NCBI RefSeq assembly: GCF_018343665.1
Contig: NZ_JAGYPM010000001.1
Coordinates: forward strand, 819,364-883,363
DNA from: Cytobacillus citreus
GTDB taxonomy: Bacteria; Bacillota; Bacilli; Bacillales; Cytobacillaceae
DNA: 64,000 nucleotides
Direction of reading: 5' to 3'
Under the pieces are notes generated by a model. It ran no database searches. It saw only the letters and a list, made by a program, of their open reading frames with translations, and was not told the origin of the DNA. Below, in pieces: positions 9,658-17,661 of the stretch (positions are counted from its first letter, which is position 1; each line of letters starts with the position of its first letter). Both the position numbers and the translations under genes were made by a program.

Positions 9658-11061
9658 GTGAAACATATACTTAGAAATATACCTCCCGTACATGAATTAC
9701 AAAGGGATGAACGATTTCTCCTTTTAATGAAAAATTACGGGATTGATTCGAAATATATGACGAACCAAATTAAATTAGTGCTTGATCATATTCGTAATGA
9801 AATGTTGATTGGCCAATGGATGGGACCAGAACCTGGAAGTCAAGCATTTATTGATTCATTATTTCAAAAATTTGAAGCCTTAGTCAATCATCAATATAGC
9901 TATACGATTAAAAGAGTAATCAATGCAACTGGGACAATACTACATACGAATCTCGGCCGTGCGCGATTAAGTGAAAACGCAGCACAGCATATGCTAGATA
10001 CGGCACTTCATTATTCGAATTTGGAGTATATGCTAGAAGCAGGCGTGAGAGGTTCAAGACATAGTCATGTTGAAGCACTTGTTAAAGAATTAACGGGTGC
10101 AGAAGCAGCCATGGTCGTGAACAATAATGCTGCGGCTGTATATTTAATTCTCAAGGCCTTAGCTGAAAATCAGGAAGTAATCGTATCAAGAGGACAACTT
10201 GTTGAAATTGGAGGGTCTTTCAGGATCTCTTCTATTATGGAAGAAAGCGGTGCTCATCTCGTTGAGGTTGGAACAACGAATAAAACACATTTAGCTGATT
10301 ATGAAAAAGCGATTAACGAACACACTTCAATGATATTAAAAGTCCATACAAGTAATTTTAAAGTTGTAGGTTTTACAAAGTCGGTGGAGACAGAAGAATT
10401 AGCCGTATTGGCAAAAGAGAAAAATGTTATTTTTTATGAGGATCTAGGCAGCGGTGCATTATTTGATTTCCGCCGTATAGGTATAGGTGATGAACCAATT
10501 GTAAAGGAAGTATTAAGGATGGGGGCAGACATTGTTTCTTTTAGCGGAGACAAACTTTTAGGCGGACCGCAAGCAGGTATAATTGCTGGTAAGAAAGAAT
10601 TGATTGACTCGTTGAAGAAACATCAACTTTCACGTGTGTTAAGAGTGGATAAAATGACTCTTGCCGCTCTTGAAGGAACATTAATTGATTACGCAAAGGG
10701 TGAAGAGGGGATAAAGAATATTCCAGTTATAAGGGATCTGATGGTAACAAGAGAAGAATTGAAACAAAGGACTGAAGTCTTTATTCAAAACTTGCAAACA
10801 AATTCTTGCCAATATGATGTTGAGATTCGAGAAAGTTTTGGGCAGGTGGGTGGAGGAACAATGCCAGATGTGAATCTTCCATCCATTGTAGCAGTTATTA
10901 GGCATAAAAAGTGGACGTCTGAGGAATTAGCAAAGAAATTAAGAACAGAATCTTCTCCTTCCATCATTGTCCGTATCCAGAAAGATGAGGTACTTATTGA
11001 TTTAAGAACTGTTACAATTGAAGAAGAAACGTATATAATCGATGCACTTTGTAATAATTAA
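9658..11061 (+). CDS. selA: L-seryl-tRNA(Sec) selenium transferase
   Basis: The 467-aa PLP enzyme converts seryl-tRNA(Sec) to selenocysteinyl-tRNA(Sec) using selenophosphate. It shows INATGTILHTNLGRA near residue 89, VGTTNKTH, and the PLP lysine K299 in SGDKLLGG. The length is typical. The start is GTG with GGAGG 8 nt upstream. It is close to selD, but the downstream terminator at 11089 shows that selB is not in the same transcript. Neither SelB nor tRNA-Sec is recognised anywhere in the window, so they must be elsewhere if the system works. Confidence 0.97.
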   Translation: MKHILRNIPPVHELQRDERFLLLMKNYGIDSKYMTNQIKLVLDHIRNEMLIGQWMGPEPGSQAFIDSLFQKFEALVNHQYSYTIKRVINATGTILHTNLGRARLSENAAQHMLDTALHYSNLEYMLEAGVRGSRHSHVEALVKELTGAEAAMVVNNNAAAVYLILKALAENQEVIVSRGQLVEIGGSFRISSIMEESGAHLVEVGTTNKTHLADYEKAINEHTSMILKVHTSNFKVVGFTKSVETEELAVLAKEKNVIFYEDLGSGALFDFRRIGIGDEPIVKEVLRMGADIVSFSGDKLLGGPQAGIIAGKKELIDSLKKHQLSRVLRVDKMTLAALEGTLIDYAKGEEGIKNIPVIRDLMVTREELKQRTEVFIQNLQTNSCQYDVEIRESFGQVGGGTMPDVNLPSIVAVIRHKKWTSEELAKKLRTESSPSIIVRIQKDEVLIDLRTVTIEEETYIIDALCNN

Positions 11062-11088
11062 TTCATGTTTTCTTAATAAAGAAATCGG

Positions 11089-11134
11089 CTAATGGCTTTC
11101 TAATTTTTGTAATTAGGAGCCATTAGTTTTTTTG
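11089..11134 (+). terminator. Terminator of selA
   Basis: The arms CTAATGGCT (11089-11097) and AGCCATTAG (11118-11126) enclose a second AATT-rich stem and are followed by seven or more T residues. Confidence 0.8.
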
Positions 11135-11222
11135 CTAATGAGCAGAAAGTTTTAGTTTATTTAACGTACTAAAGTTAAGTGTGTTTTAAGTATCTGCTAA
11201 AAAGTCGCTTAAGTAAAACTAA

Positions 11223-11262
11223 GGCATTCGCCAAAAAGGACTTGGCGAATGCCAAGTTTTTC
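11223..11262. terminator. Strong hairpin before sspP, possible bidirectional terminator
   Basis: A perfect 12-bp stem, GGCATTCGCCAA (11223-11234) and TTGGCGAATGCC (11242-11253), is followed on the plus strand by AAGTTTTTCT. It ends 14 bp from the sspP stop and probably terminates that minus-strand gene. Confidence 0.7.
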
Positions 11263-11266
11263 TAAC

Positions 11267-11410
11267 CTACATATCATGACTTGAGTTATTTTTCTGCCTT
11301 GTATGGTTTCTATTTTTCACTTTTTTTGAACCGCTCAATGGTTCTGGTTGACCTGGATTATCTCCTTTTGGTGCATTTTTGTGCATATCTTTACTATCAT
11401 TTTTATTCAT
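11267..11410 (-). CDS. sspP: Acid-soluble spore protein P
   Basis: The 47-aa protein matches minor spore protein Ssp[19 protein letters not shown] followed by [14 protein letters not shown] and the C-terminal HDM. It is expected to be made in the forespore. I start at the ATG at 11410, which lies 10 nt from AGGAGG; an ATG nine bases earlier is too close to it. In B. subtilis sspP and sspO are adjacent upstream of aconitase. Here they are separated by a small plus-strand gene and an intergenic repeat. Confidence 0.95.
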   Translation of the reverse strand: MNKNDSKDMHKNAPKGDNPGQPEPLSGSKKVKNRNHTRQKNNSSHDM

Positions 11411-11524
11411 ATTGTTCATCCCTCCTAACAATAGCTTGGTGAGATGCTGTAAATTTATACAGAATATTTTTTTAGCTGTATGCACAATTTAAATGTACAA
11501 AATTATAAAGGAGTGAAATAGGGG

Positions 11525-11782
11525 ATGCCATACAATAAGAATAAACAGCAAGCATTCCAAGCTGCTCAACAAGGGATGGAGGATGCTCAGGAATTATATT
11601 ATGAAATTGTGAGGGACTCCGCTACTTATGGTCATCAGTTAAAACATTTAAAACAAGAAGTTAATGAAGCATACGAGCAAATTGAAAATGCCCTTGAAGT
11701 GGCTTCAGAATCTCAAAAAGCCCAATTGAAAAAATTTCAACAGGATTTAAGCAAAATGGTGACCGAAGTAAACGAAAATTAA
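11525..11782 (+). CDS. Small coiled-coil protein, possibly DUF2524/YtzC-like
   Basis: This is an 85-aa, acidic, Gln- and Glu-rich protein predicted to be almost wholly helical (AAQQGMEDAQELYYEI through AQLKKFQQDLSKMV). The heptad pattern suggests a short coiled coil or helical hairpin. It has no signal peptide. The start ATG follows GGAGTG with a spacing of about 9 nt. The pattern resembles the DUF2524 (YtzC) family, but I am not sure. It sits between sspP and sspO, so a spore-related role is possible by context only. A terminator follows at 11845. Confidence 0.7.
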   Translation: MPYNKNKQQAFQAAQQGMEDAQELYYEIVRDSATYGHQLKHLKQEVNEAYEQIENALEVASESQKAQLKKFQQDLSKMVTEVNEN

Positions 11783-11844
11783 TAATATTCCATATGAATT
11801 AATCATAACCCTTCGAGCACAATAATCAGGTTTTTGTAAAAAAA

Positions 11845-11873
11845 GAGGAAGCGAAATGACTCGCTTCCTTTTA
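11845..11873 (+). terminator. Terminator of the small helical gene
   Basis: The arms GAGGAAGCGA (11845-11854) and TCGCTTCCTT (11861-11870), pairing over 9-10 bp, are followed by a short T run. Confidence 0.8.
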
Positions 11874-11889
11874 CCTTATACACCAGAAA

Positions 11890-12058
11890 GTATAAATTGT
11901 CAGCGTTGAAGATGTTTCGATGTAGTTGCTAATTTTAGGAATTAATTACGACGGACAGGACAAGGAAAGCTTCGTCAGATACATCGCACGACCAAAAGAG
12001 AAGCTTTTGGGAGGACGTGGCATGTATGAGCGCGATAAGTGCGACTACGCTTCTGTCA
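11890..12058. repeat. Structured intergenic element (repeat-like)
   Basis: The stretch is more GC-rich than its surroundings and has several self-complementary parts, such as CAAAAGAGAAGCTTTTG near 11992-12008 and a GCGCGATAAGTGCG stretch near 12029-12042. Its pieces GACGGACAGGAC and GAGGACGTGGC resemble the inner module of the 218-bp repeats described below. An open frame through it has no ribosome binding site or protein-like composition. I read it as a degenerate mobile or structured intergenic repeat. Confidence 0.4.
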
Positions 12059-12093
12059 TCGCCTTTTCAAGGCTCGCCAATGGCGAGTTTTCT

Positions 12094-12243
12094 TTATTGA
12101 TTTTTCTTTCGTTTCTTATTATTTTGCTTCTGGGCTTCAGATAATGGTTCGTTTGAAAATTCTTCGTTAAATCCAGCTCCCATACCTTGTCCTTTGGCTG
12201 CATTCATGCCTGGAATGACATGATTTGCTTTTCTTTTACCCAA
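12094..12243 (-). CDS. sspO: Acid-soluble spore protein O
   Basis: The 49-aa protein starts at TTG (12243) with GGAGG 9 nt upstream and reads [20 protein letters not shown] ... [14 protein letters not shown], the SspO (CotK) pattern. It is a minor forespore protein. It is divergent from aconitase, as in B. subtilis. The hairpin CTCGCCAATGGCGAG just after the stop codon may help termination. Confidence 0.95.
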   Translation of the reverse strand: MGKRKANHVIPGMNAAKGQGMGAGFNEEFSNEPLSEAQKQNNKKRKKNQ

Positions 12244-12440
12244 CTTCAATCACCTCCATCAACTATTTTTTCGCAAAAATTGCAGGAATATGTAAACCAT
12301 CATTCCTATCTTTCTACACTTATGAAAGAAGAAAAAAATTTTGTAACATAGTATCGTCATTTGCAAAAGCTTTATGAAAATCGAAATTCCTTTTCGTTAC
12401 ACATCTTTTTAATGTAAAATCTAATAAAATCGATTTTTGT

Positions 12441-12479
12441 ATAAGAAAAACTTATCAAAAACAATAACTTTCTTGTTAT
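12441..12479 (+). promoter_or_regulatory. CcpC-like dyads upstream of aconitase
   Basis: ATAAGAAAAACTTAT (12441-12455) fits ATAA-N7-TTAT, the consensus I know for the citrate-responsive repressor CcpC at B. subtilis citB. A second palindrome, ATAACTTTCTTGTTAT (12464-12479), has an N8 spacing. The pair lies about 125-165 bp before the acnA start. The rest of 12244-12604 is AT-rich promoter sequence with no gene. Confidence 0.6.
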
Positions 12480-12604
12480 TTACTTATATAGAAGGTTGTA
12501 TTAAGATTAGAATTGTTAGAAAGTAAAGATGGACGAAAAATGCATCTTTTCGACAATTGTTAAACTCTTACACGGAATAATCTTTAAAAAGGGGGAAGTT
12601 ACCC

Positions 12605-15313
12605 ATGGTGAAAAATGATGTATTTAATTCCCGTAAGTCTTTTGATTTAAATGGGAAGCGTTACAATTACTATCACTTAGGCGCTTTAGAAAACGCTGGC
12701 GTCGGCAAAGTATCCAAATTACCTTATTCTATTAAAGTATTATTAGAATCTGTCCTTCGCCAATATGACGGACGTGTTATTACGAAAGAACATGTTGAAA
12801 ACCTAGCTAAATGGGGTACTGATGAAGTAAAAGAGGTTGATGTACCTTTCAAGCCTTCACGTGTTATCCTTCAAGACTTCACTGGTGTTCCTGCGGTGGT
12901 TGACTTAGCATCACTTCGTAAAGCGATGGCTGATATGGGTGGAGATCCAGACAAAATCAATCCGCTTAAGCCGGTTGACCTTGTTATTGACCACTCTGTT
13001 CAAGTTGATAAATTCGGTACTGCTGAAGCTCTTGGTTTAAATATGGAGCTTGAATTCGAACGTAATGCAGAGCGCTATCAATTCTTAAGCTGGGCACAAA
13101 AAGCATTCAATAATTATCGCGCTGTGCCGCCTGCAACAGGTATCGTTCACCAAGTAAACTTGGAATTCCTTGCAAATGTTGTTCATGCTCTTGAAAATGA
13201 AGATGGAGAGTTTGAAGCATTCCCAGACTCTTTAGTAGGAACTGATTCCCATACTACTATGATCAATGGTATTGGTGTACTAGGGTGGGGTGTTGGAGGT
13301 ATTGAAGCAGAAGCAGGAATGCTTGGTCAGCCTTCATACTTCCCAGTTCCTGAAGTTGTAGGGGTTAAACTAACAGGTGAACTTCCAAATGGTACTACTG
13401 CTACTGACCTTGCATTAAAAGTTACTCAAGTGCTTCGTGCTCACGGTGTTGTTGGTAAATTTGTAGAATTCTTCGGTCCAGGAGTAACAGCATTACCACT
13501 AGCGGATCGTGCAACAATTGCAAATATGGCTCCTGAGTATGGTGCAACTTGCGGTTTCTTCCCAATTGATGCGGAATCATTAGAGTATATGCGTTTAACA
13601 GGCCGTTCGGAAGACCAAATCCAAATTGTTGAAACATATTGTAAAGAAAATGGATTATTCTTCGATCCTTTATTAGAACCAGTATATACAAATATTATTG
13701 AAATTAATCTTGCTGAAATCGAAGCAAATCTTTCTGGTCCTAAGCGTCCTCAAGACTTAATTCCTTTATCTGAAATGAAGAAGGAATTTAATAAAGCAAT
13801 TACGGCTCCACAAGGAAATCAAGGCTTTGGTCTAGATGAGAAGGAAATCAACAAAGAAGTTACAGTTAACTTTAATAATGGCGATTCAACTGAAATGAAA
13901 ACAGGTGCTGTGGCAATTGCAGCAATTACGAGCTGTACAAATACATCCAATCCATATGTATTAGTAGGTGCAGGTCTAGTTGCAAAAAAAGCAGTTGAAC
14001 TTGGTATGCAAATTCCTAAGTTTGTAAAAACTTCATTAGCACCAGGATCTAAGGTTGTAACTGGCTATTTACGTGATTCAGGTCTTCAACCATATCTTGA
14101 TCAACTTGGATTTAATATCGTTGGATATGGATGTACGACTTGTATCGGAAACTCAGGTCCACTAAAAGATGAAATTGAAAAAGCAATTGCAGAGAGCGAT
14201 CTTCTTGTTACATCAGTTCTTTCTGGTAACCGTAACTTCGAAGGCCGTATTCATCCACTTGTGAAAGCAAACTACTTAGCTTCTCCACCGCTTGTAGTAG
14301 CGTATGCACTTGCAGGAACTGTTGATATCGATCTTAAAAATGATCCAATTGGTAAAGACAAAGATGGAAACGATGTCTTCTTTAATGATATCTGGCCTAC
14401 AACTGCTGAAATTAATGATGTTGTTAAGCAAACTGTTACACCTGAATTATTCCGTAAAGAATATGAAAATGTATTTGGTGATAATGCTCTTTGGAATAAA
14501 ATTCAAACAAGCAATGAACCACTTTATACATTTGACGATACATCAACATATATTCAAAACCCGCCATTCTTTGAAGGATTAAAAGCAGATCCAGATGAAG
14601 TAAAACCATTAGATGGTTTACGAGTTGTGGGTAAATTTGGAGACTCTGTAACAACAGACCATATCTCTCCAGCAGGTGCAATTGGAAAAAATACACCAGC
14701 AGGTAAATATTTACTTGAAAATGGTGTTGAAGTTCGCGATTTCAACTCTTATGGATCTCGTCGTGGTAACCATGAGGTTATGATGCGTGGTACATTTGCA
14801 AATATTCGTATTCGAAACCAAATCGCACCTGGTACAGAAGGTGGATTCACAACTTACTGGCCAACTGGCGAAGTAATGTCGATTTACGATGCTTGTATGA
14901 AGTACAAAGCGGATGAAACAGGACTTGCCGTACTTGCAGGTAAGGATTATGGTATGGGTTCTTCTCGTGACTGGGCTGCAAAAGGTACAAACCTTTTAGG
15001 AATTAAAACAGTTATCGCAGAAAGCTATGAGCGTATTCACCGTTCTAACCTAGTATTAATGGGAGTTCTTCCTCTTCAATTTAAGGAAGGCGAAAGTGCT
15101 GAAACTCTTGGTCTAACAGGTAAAGAAACAATCGATGTTCAAGTCGATGAAAATGTAAAACCTCGAGATCTTGTTAAAGTAACAGCTACTGATGAAGACG
15201 GAAACAAGAAGGAATTTGAAGTTCTTGCACGTTTTGATTCAGAAGTAGAAATTGATTACTACCGTCACGGTGGAATTCTACAAATGGTTCTTCGCGAGAA
15301 ATTAGCGAATTAA
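12605..15313 (+). CDS. acnA: Aconitate hydratase
   Basis: The 902-aa monomeric aconitase (CitB/AcnA) interconverts citrate and isocitrate in the TCA cycle. The [4Fe-4S] ligands are Cys444 in SCTNTSNP and Cys510 and Cys513 in [11 protein letters not shown]. The C-terminal swivel domain carries [10 protein letters not shown]. In Bacillus the apo-form binds RNA. ATG start after AAGGGGGG. Upstream CcpC-like dyads suggest citrate and carbon control. The codon usage looks like that of a highly expressed gene, and a strong terminator follows. Confidence 0.97.
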   Translation: MVKNDVFNSRKSFDLNGKRYNYYHLGALENAGVGKVSKLPYSIKVLLESVLRQYDGRVITKEHVENLAKWGTDEVKEVDVPFKPSRVILQDFTGVPAVVDLASLRKAMADMGGDPDKINPLKPVDLVIDHSVQVDKFGTAEALGLNMELEFERNAERYQFLSWAQKAFNNYRAVPPATGIVHQVNLEFLANVVHALENEDGEFEAFPDSLVGTDSHTTMINGIGVLGWGVGGIEAEAGMLGQPSYFPVPEVVGVKLTGELPNGTTATDLALKVTQVLRAHGVVGKFVEFFGPGVTALPLADRATIANMAPEYGATCGFFPIDAESLEYMRLTGRSEDQIQIVETYCKENGLFFDPLLEPVYTNIIEINLAEIEANLSGPKRPQDLIPLSEMKKEFNKAITAPQGNQGFGLDEKEINKEVTVNFNNGDSTEMKTGAVAIAAITSCTNTSNPYVLVGAGLVAKKAVELGMQIPKFVKTSLAPGSKVVTGYLRDSGLQPYLDQLGFNIVGYGCTTCIGNSGPLKDEIEKAIAESDLLVTSVLSGNRNFEGRIHPLVKANYLASPPLVVAYALAGTVDIDLKNDPIGKDKDGNDVFFNDIWPTTAEINDVVKQTVTPELFRKEYENVFGDNALWNKIQTSNEPLYTFDDTSTYIQNPPFFEGLKADPDEVKPLDGLRVVGKFGDSVTTDHISPAGAIGKNTPAGKYLLENGVEVRDFNSYGSRRGNHEVMMRGTFANIRIRNQIAPGTEGGFTTYWPTGEVMSIYDACMKYKADETGLAVLAGKDYGMGSSRDWAAKGTNLLGIKTVIAESYERIHRSNLVLMGVLPLQFKEGESAETLGLTGKETIDVQVDENVKPRDLVKVTATDEDGNKKEFEVLARFDSEVEIDYYRHGGILQMVLREKLAN

Positions 15314-15328
15314 TAAATGATTAATCTA

Positions 15329-15367
15329 GACGTGTGGTTTCATTATGAAATCACACGTCTTTTTTTA
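15329..15367 (+). terminator. Terminator of acnA
   Basis: The arms GACGTGTGGTTTCAT and ATGAAATCACACGTC, pairing over about 14 bp with one G-T, are followed by seven T residues. Confidence 0.9.
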
Positions 15368-15449
15368 TGAGTGGATACAAACATTAATTTTTACAAATCA
15401 TGTAAGCTTATGTATTGTATAGAAAGAACCGATAATCGGAGGCTGGAAA

Positions 15450-15863
15450 ATGGAAGCGATATTTATAGGACCTTTTATCATCAAGTATGAATGGATATGG
15501 GTATTTATTTCTTTTATTAGTGCATATTTCATGATGAAATATAAAACGAAAACAGACCGAGAATTTCAACAATTTTTCATGGATTCTGTCATAAATGCTG
15601 TCATAATTGGTTTTATTACCTTTAAACTTAGTATAGTATTGTTTCAACCTTCAATCTTAAAAAATCCACTATTAATTCTTTATTCATCTGGAGGAAAAAA
15701 GGGGATCATAATTGGATTAGTATTAGGACTCATTTATATTGTATGGAAACATAGAAAAGGAAAATGGTCTTTAGACGTTTGGATAAGATCAATTGTTTAC
15801 GGTATTGTCACATTTTTCATTACTTTTTGGCTTTCGAGAACCTTATTTTTTCTTATCGTCTAG
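15450..15863 (+). CDS. Small membrane protein upstream of the thioredoxin-like gene
   Basis: The 137-aa protein has four probable membrane segments, roughly residues 8-28, 44-64, 82-101 and 112-134. The N-terminal IGPFIIKYEWIWV segment resembles the first helix of prolipoprotein diacylglyceryl transferase, but the catalytic region of Lgt is absent, so this is at most a distant relative. GGAGG lies 9 nt before the ATG. It precedes the membrane-anchored thioredoxin YneN and could support it, by context only. Function unknown. Confidence 0.75.
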   Translation: MEAIFIGPFIIKYEWIWVFISFISAYFMMKYKTKTDREFQQFFMDSVINAVIIGFITFKLSIVLFQPSILKNPLLILYSSGGKKGIIIGLVLGLIYIVWKHRKGKWSLDVWIRSIVYGIVTFFITFWLSRTLFFLIV

Positions 15864-15889
15864 GTTACAATACGGTTAAATAGGATAAA

Positions 15890-15947
15890 CCCACTAAGGG
15901 AATGTTTTGTTGATTCAACTAAGGGGTTACAGCCCTAATCTGCGAAA
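15890..15947 (-). repeat. Degenerate relative of the 218-bp intergenic repeat
   Basis: The order CCCACTAAGGG ... CAACTAAGGGGTTACAGCCC-TAATCTGCGA mirrors the outer half of the 218-bp repeats in inverted orientation (CCCCACTT ... TTACTGCCCGTTAATCTGCGA). The terminal TAATCTGCGA is identical. The other end is not recognisable. The call rests on about 60 bp and is tentative. Confidence 0.4.
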
Positions 15948-15962
15948 AAAGGTGTTGAACAG

Positions 15963-16481
15963 ATGATAAAGAAGATATTCGCCGCAATTGTATTATTTGG
16001 GTTAATGACAGTTGCGATCGTTCAAGCAATGGAGAAGGAAGAACCTAAGCCTAAAAATGATGATCGACTTTCAGGTTTGAGTGTTGGTTTAAAGGCTCCA
16101 GATTTTGAATTGAAAAATTTAAAAGGTGAAACAGTCAAACTGTCAGATTATAAAGGTCAAAAGGTCATGTTAAATTTCTGGGCTACATGGTGCCCTCCAT
16201 GCAAAGCAGAAATGCCGGATATGCAGAAATTTTATACAGAATCTGGCGATAATATTGCAATTTTAGCCATTAATATAGATCCTGAATATGATGTTGCGGG
16301 ATTTGCAAAAGAATTAGGTCTTGATTTTACAATTCTTCTCGATGATCAAGATAAAGTGAACACAGTCTATAAAATATTAACCATCCCAACAACATTTTTT
16401 ATTGATGAGAATGGAATCATCACACACAAACATTTAAGTTCAATGTCGATTGAAACGATGAGAAAATATGCAGGTTTATAA
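15963..16481 (+). CDS. yneN: Membrane-anchored thioredoxin-like protein (YneN/ResA type)
   Basis: The 172-aa protein has an N-terminal membrane anchor or signal (residues 3-22) and a thioredoxin fold with the catalytic motif WCPPC near residue 76, plus the cis-Pro segment TIPTTFF. It belongs to the TlpA/ResA-like extracytoplasmic thiol-disulfide reductases. The position after acnA matches B. subtilis yneN. AGGTG precedes the ATG. The partner protein is unknown; ResA acts in cytochrome c maturation and StoA in sporulation. Confidence 0.9.
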   Translation: MIKKIFAAIVLFGLMTVAIVQAMEKEEPKPKNDDRLSGLSVGLKAPDFELKNLKGETVKLSDYKGQKVMLNFWATWCPPCKAEMPDMQKFYTESGDNIAILAINIDPEYDVAGFAKELGLDFTILLDDQDKVNTVYKILTIPTTFFIDENGIITHKHLSSMSIETMRKYAGL

Positions 16482-16489
16482 GTAATGGG

Positions 16490-16518
16490 CATCAGCATAA
16501 AAGCTGATGTTTTTTTTT
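16490..16518 (+). terminator. Terminator of yneN
   Basis: The perfect stem CATCAGC (16490-16496) and GCTGATG (16503-16509) is followed by nine T residues. Confidence 0.9.
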
Positions 16519-16539
16519 GGCTGTGTAAATGCTCATTGT

Positions 16540-16671
16540 TGATTGGAACGAAAGGCGCGAGACTCCTCAAAAATGCATTGGCATTTTCTCGTGGTGTTTA
16601 TATCCTGTGGGGCGACGAGGAGGCTTCCGGCTTGTTTACCATTGCTGAGTACCTGCAGCGAAATCAACAGG
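16540..16671. repeat. Bacillus intergenic repeat, degenerate copy
   Basis: TGATTGGAACGAAAGGCGCGAGACTCCT at the left, GTGGGGCGACGAGGAGGCTTCCGG in the middle and GAAATCAACAGG at the right match a widespread Bacillus intergenic repeat I know as GAAGG(C/T)GCGAGACTCCT ... GAAATCAAC. The middle is shortened and mutated. No protein-coding content. It may act as a boundary or RNA structure; no function is established here. Confidence 0.6.
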
Positions 16672-16818
16672 GAATTTTAACATAACTTTTTTTAGAAAGG
16701 GTTTACAGTTTTTAAAATTCATTTTAAGAAAAATATAATTTTCGAAAATTTGTAATAATTTCAAAGTTTTTCGTCCATAATAACTGTTACTATAGTATTA
16801 AAGGATGGTGAAATAATA

Positions 16819-16950
16819 ATGAGAAAACCAAGAAAACGCTCATTCGCCGAACTTGTTTTAGAAAATAAGCGACAGATATTAAAAGATCAGGCTGCTATGG
16901 AAAAAATCGAAGAAAGATTAGAAGAAAAGCGGCTACATAAAGCAGAATAA
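16819..16950 (+). CDS. FbpB-family small basic protein
   Basis: This 43-aa, very charged protein reads MRKPRKRSFAELVLENK ... EKIEERLEEKR. The SFxELVxENKxxxLxD pattern is that of the Fur-regulated basic protein B family, which in B. subtilis acts with the small RNA FsrA in iron sparing. No convincing Fur box is visible upstream, so iron control is not shown. GGATGGTG lies 8-14 nt upstream of the ATG. It is transcribed in the same direction as sspN but probably from its own promoter (TACTAT at about 16790). Confidence 0.8.
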   Translation: MRKPRKRSFAELVLENKRQILKDQAAMEKIEERLEEKRLHKAE

Positions 16951-17013
16951 CATTCATTTCCATAAATAAAACCCTCATCGAAGTCACATACTTTAATTGA
17001 GGAGGGATTTTTT

Positions 17014-17157
17014 ATGAGTAATCCGAAAAGGGATGCTAGGAAATTTAATCCTAATCACATTGGTACGCAACCTCGTGGTTATGGAGGAAATAATGGAAAG
17101 AAAATGCAAAGTAATACAGGTGGAACCCCTCAAGTAATACAAACAAAAGGTGAATAA
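17014..17157 (+). CDS. sspN: Acid-soluble spore protein N
   Basis: The 47-aa protein has the SspN core HIGTQPRGYGGNNGKKMQ and ends VIQTKGE. GGAGGG lies 8 nt before the ATG. SspN is a minor forespore protein. In B. subtilis sspN and tlp form a forespore operon. Here a hairpin terminator separates them, although read-through is possible. Confidence 0.95.
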   Translation: MSNPKRDARKFNPNHIGTQPRGYGGNNGKKMQSNTGGTPQVIQTKGE

Positions 17158-17169
17158 CCCTATCATATG

Positions 17170-17200
17170 CCCGCTTCATCATTCTGATGCAGCGGGTTTT
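17170..17200 (+). terminator. Terminator between sspN and tlp
   Basis: The arms CCCGCTTCATCA (17170-17181) and TGATGCAGCGGG (17185-17196), with one mismatch, are followed by TTTT. Confidence 0.8.
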
Positions 17201-17306
17201 ACTATTGTCTACGTTTTAGTATAGCCACACTTTTCCGTTGATAATTTTTCTTTGAATTCACAAACTATATTTGTATCACCACATTCTCAATAGGAGGAAT
17301 AATAAA

Positions 17307-17558
17307 ATGACATTTAACAACAAGCCGAAGCCTGATGATAGAAGTGATAATGTTGAAAAACTACAAACAATGGTACAAAATACGATGGGAAATATAAATG
17401 ATGCCAATGAGACATTGCAGTTTGCTGATGGAGAGGAACGTGCAAAGATTGCAGCGAAAAACGAACGTCGTAAGGAAAGCATTCAGGCAATGAAGGAAGA
17501 AATTCAAGATGAAAGTCAAGCACGTCAAAATGGCTTTAATGAAACTAACAATCGATAG
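17307..17558 (+). CDS. tlp: Small spore protein Tlp
   Basis: The 83-aa protein matches Tlp: PDDRSDNVEKLQ near the N-terminus and EIQDESQARQNG near the C-terminus. Despite the historic name 'thioredoxin-like' it has no CxxC motif; it is a minor acid-soluble spore protein. The ATG at 17307 is preceded by AGGAGG; an upstream in-frame start lacks this. A perfect terminator follows. Confidence 0.95.
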   Translation: MTFNNKPKPDDRSDNVEKLQTMVQNTMGNINDANETLQFADGEERAKIAAKNERRKESIQAMKEEIQDESQARQNGFNETNNR

Positions 17559-17576
17559 AAAAAGCTTGGAGTTTAG

Positions 17577-17606
17577 AAGGCCTGATTTTGTTATCAGGCC
17601 TTTTAT
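17577..17606 (+). terminator. Terminator of tlp
   Basis: The perfect 10-bp stem AAGGCCTGAT (17577-17586) and ATCAGGCCTT (17593-17602) is followed by TTAT. Confidence 0.85.
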
Positions 17607-17661
17607 AAAGGAATTGTGATATGATTAGTATTGGAAATTGAATAGAAGAAGTGATATTTCG

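Noticed and set aside
11926..12144. 72-codon plus-strand frame overlapping sspO and a structured element
   Set aside because: It runs antisense through sspO and through repeat-like sequence, with no ribosome binding site.
16485..16685. 66-codon frame after yneN
   Set aside because: It begins at the yneN terminator and covers a known type of Bacillus intergenic repeat.
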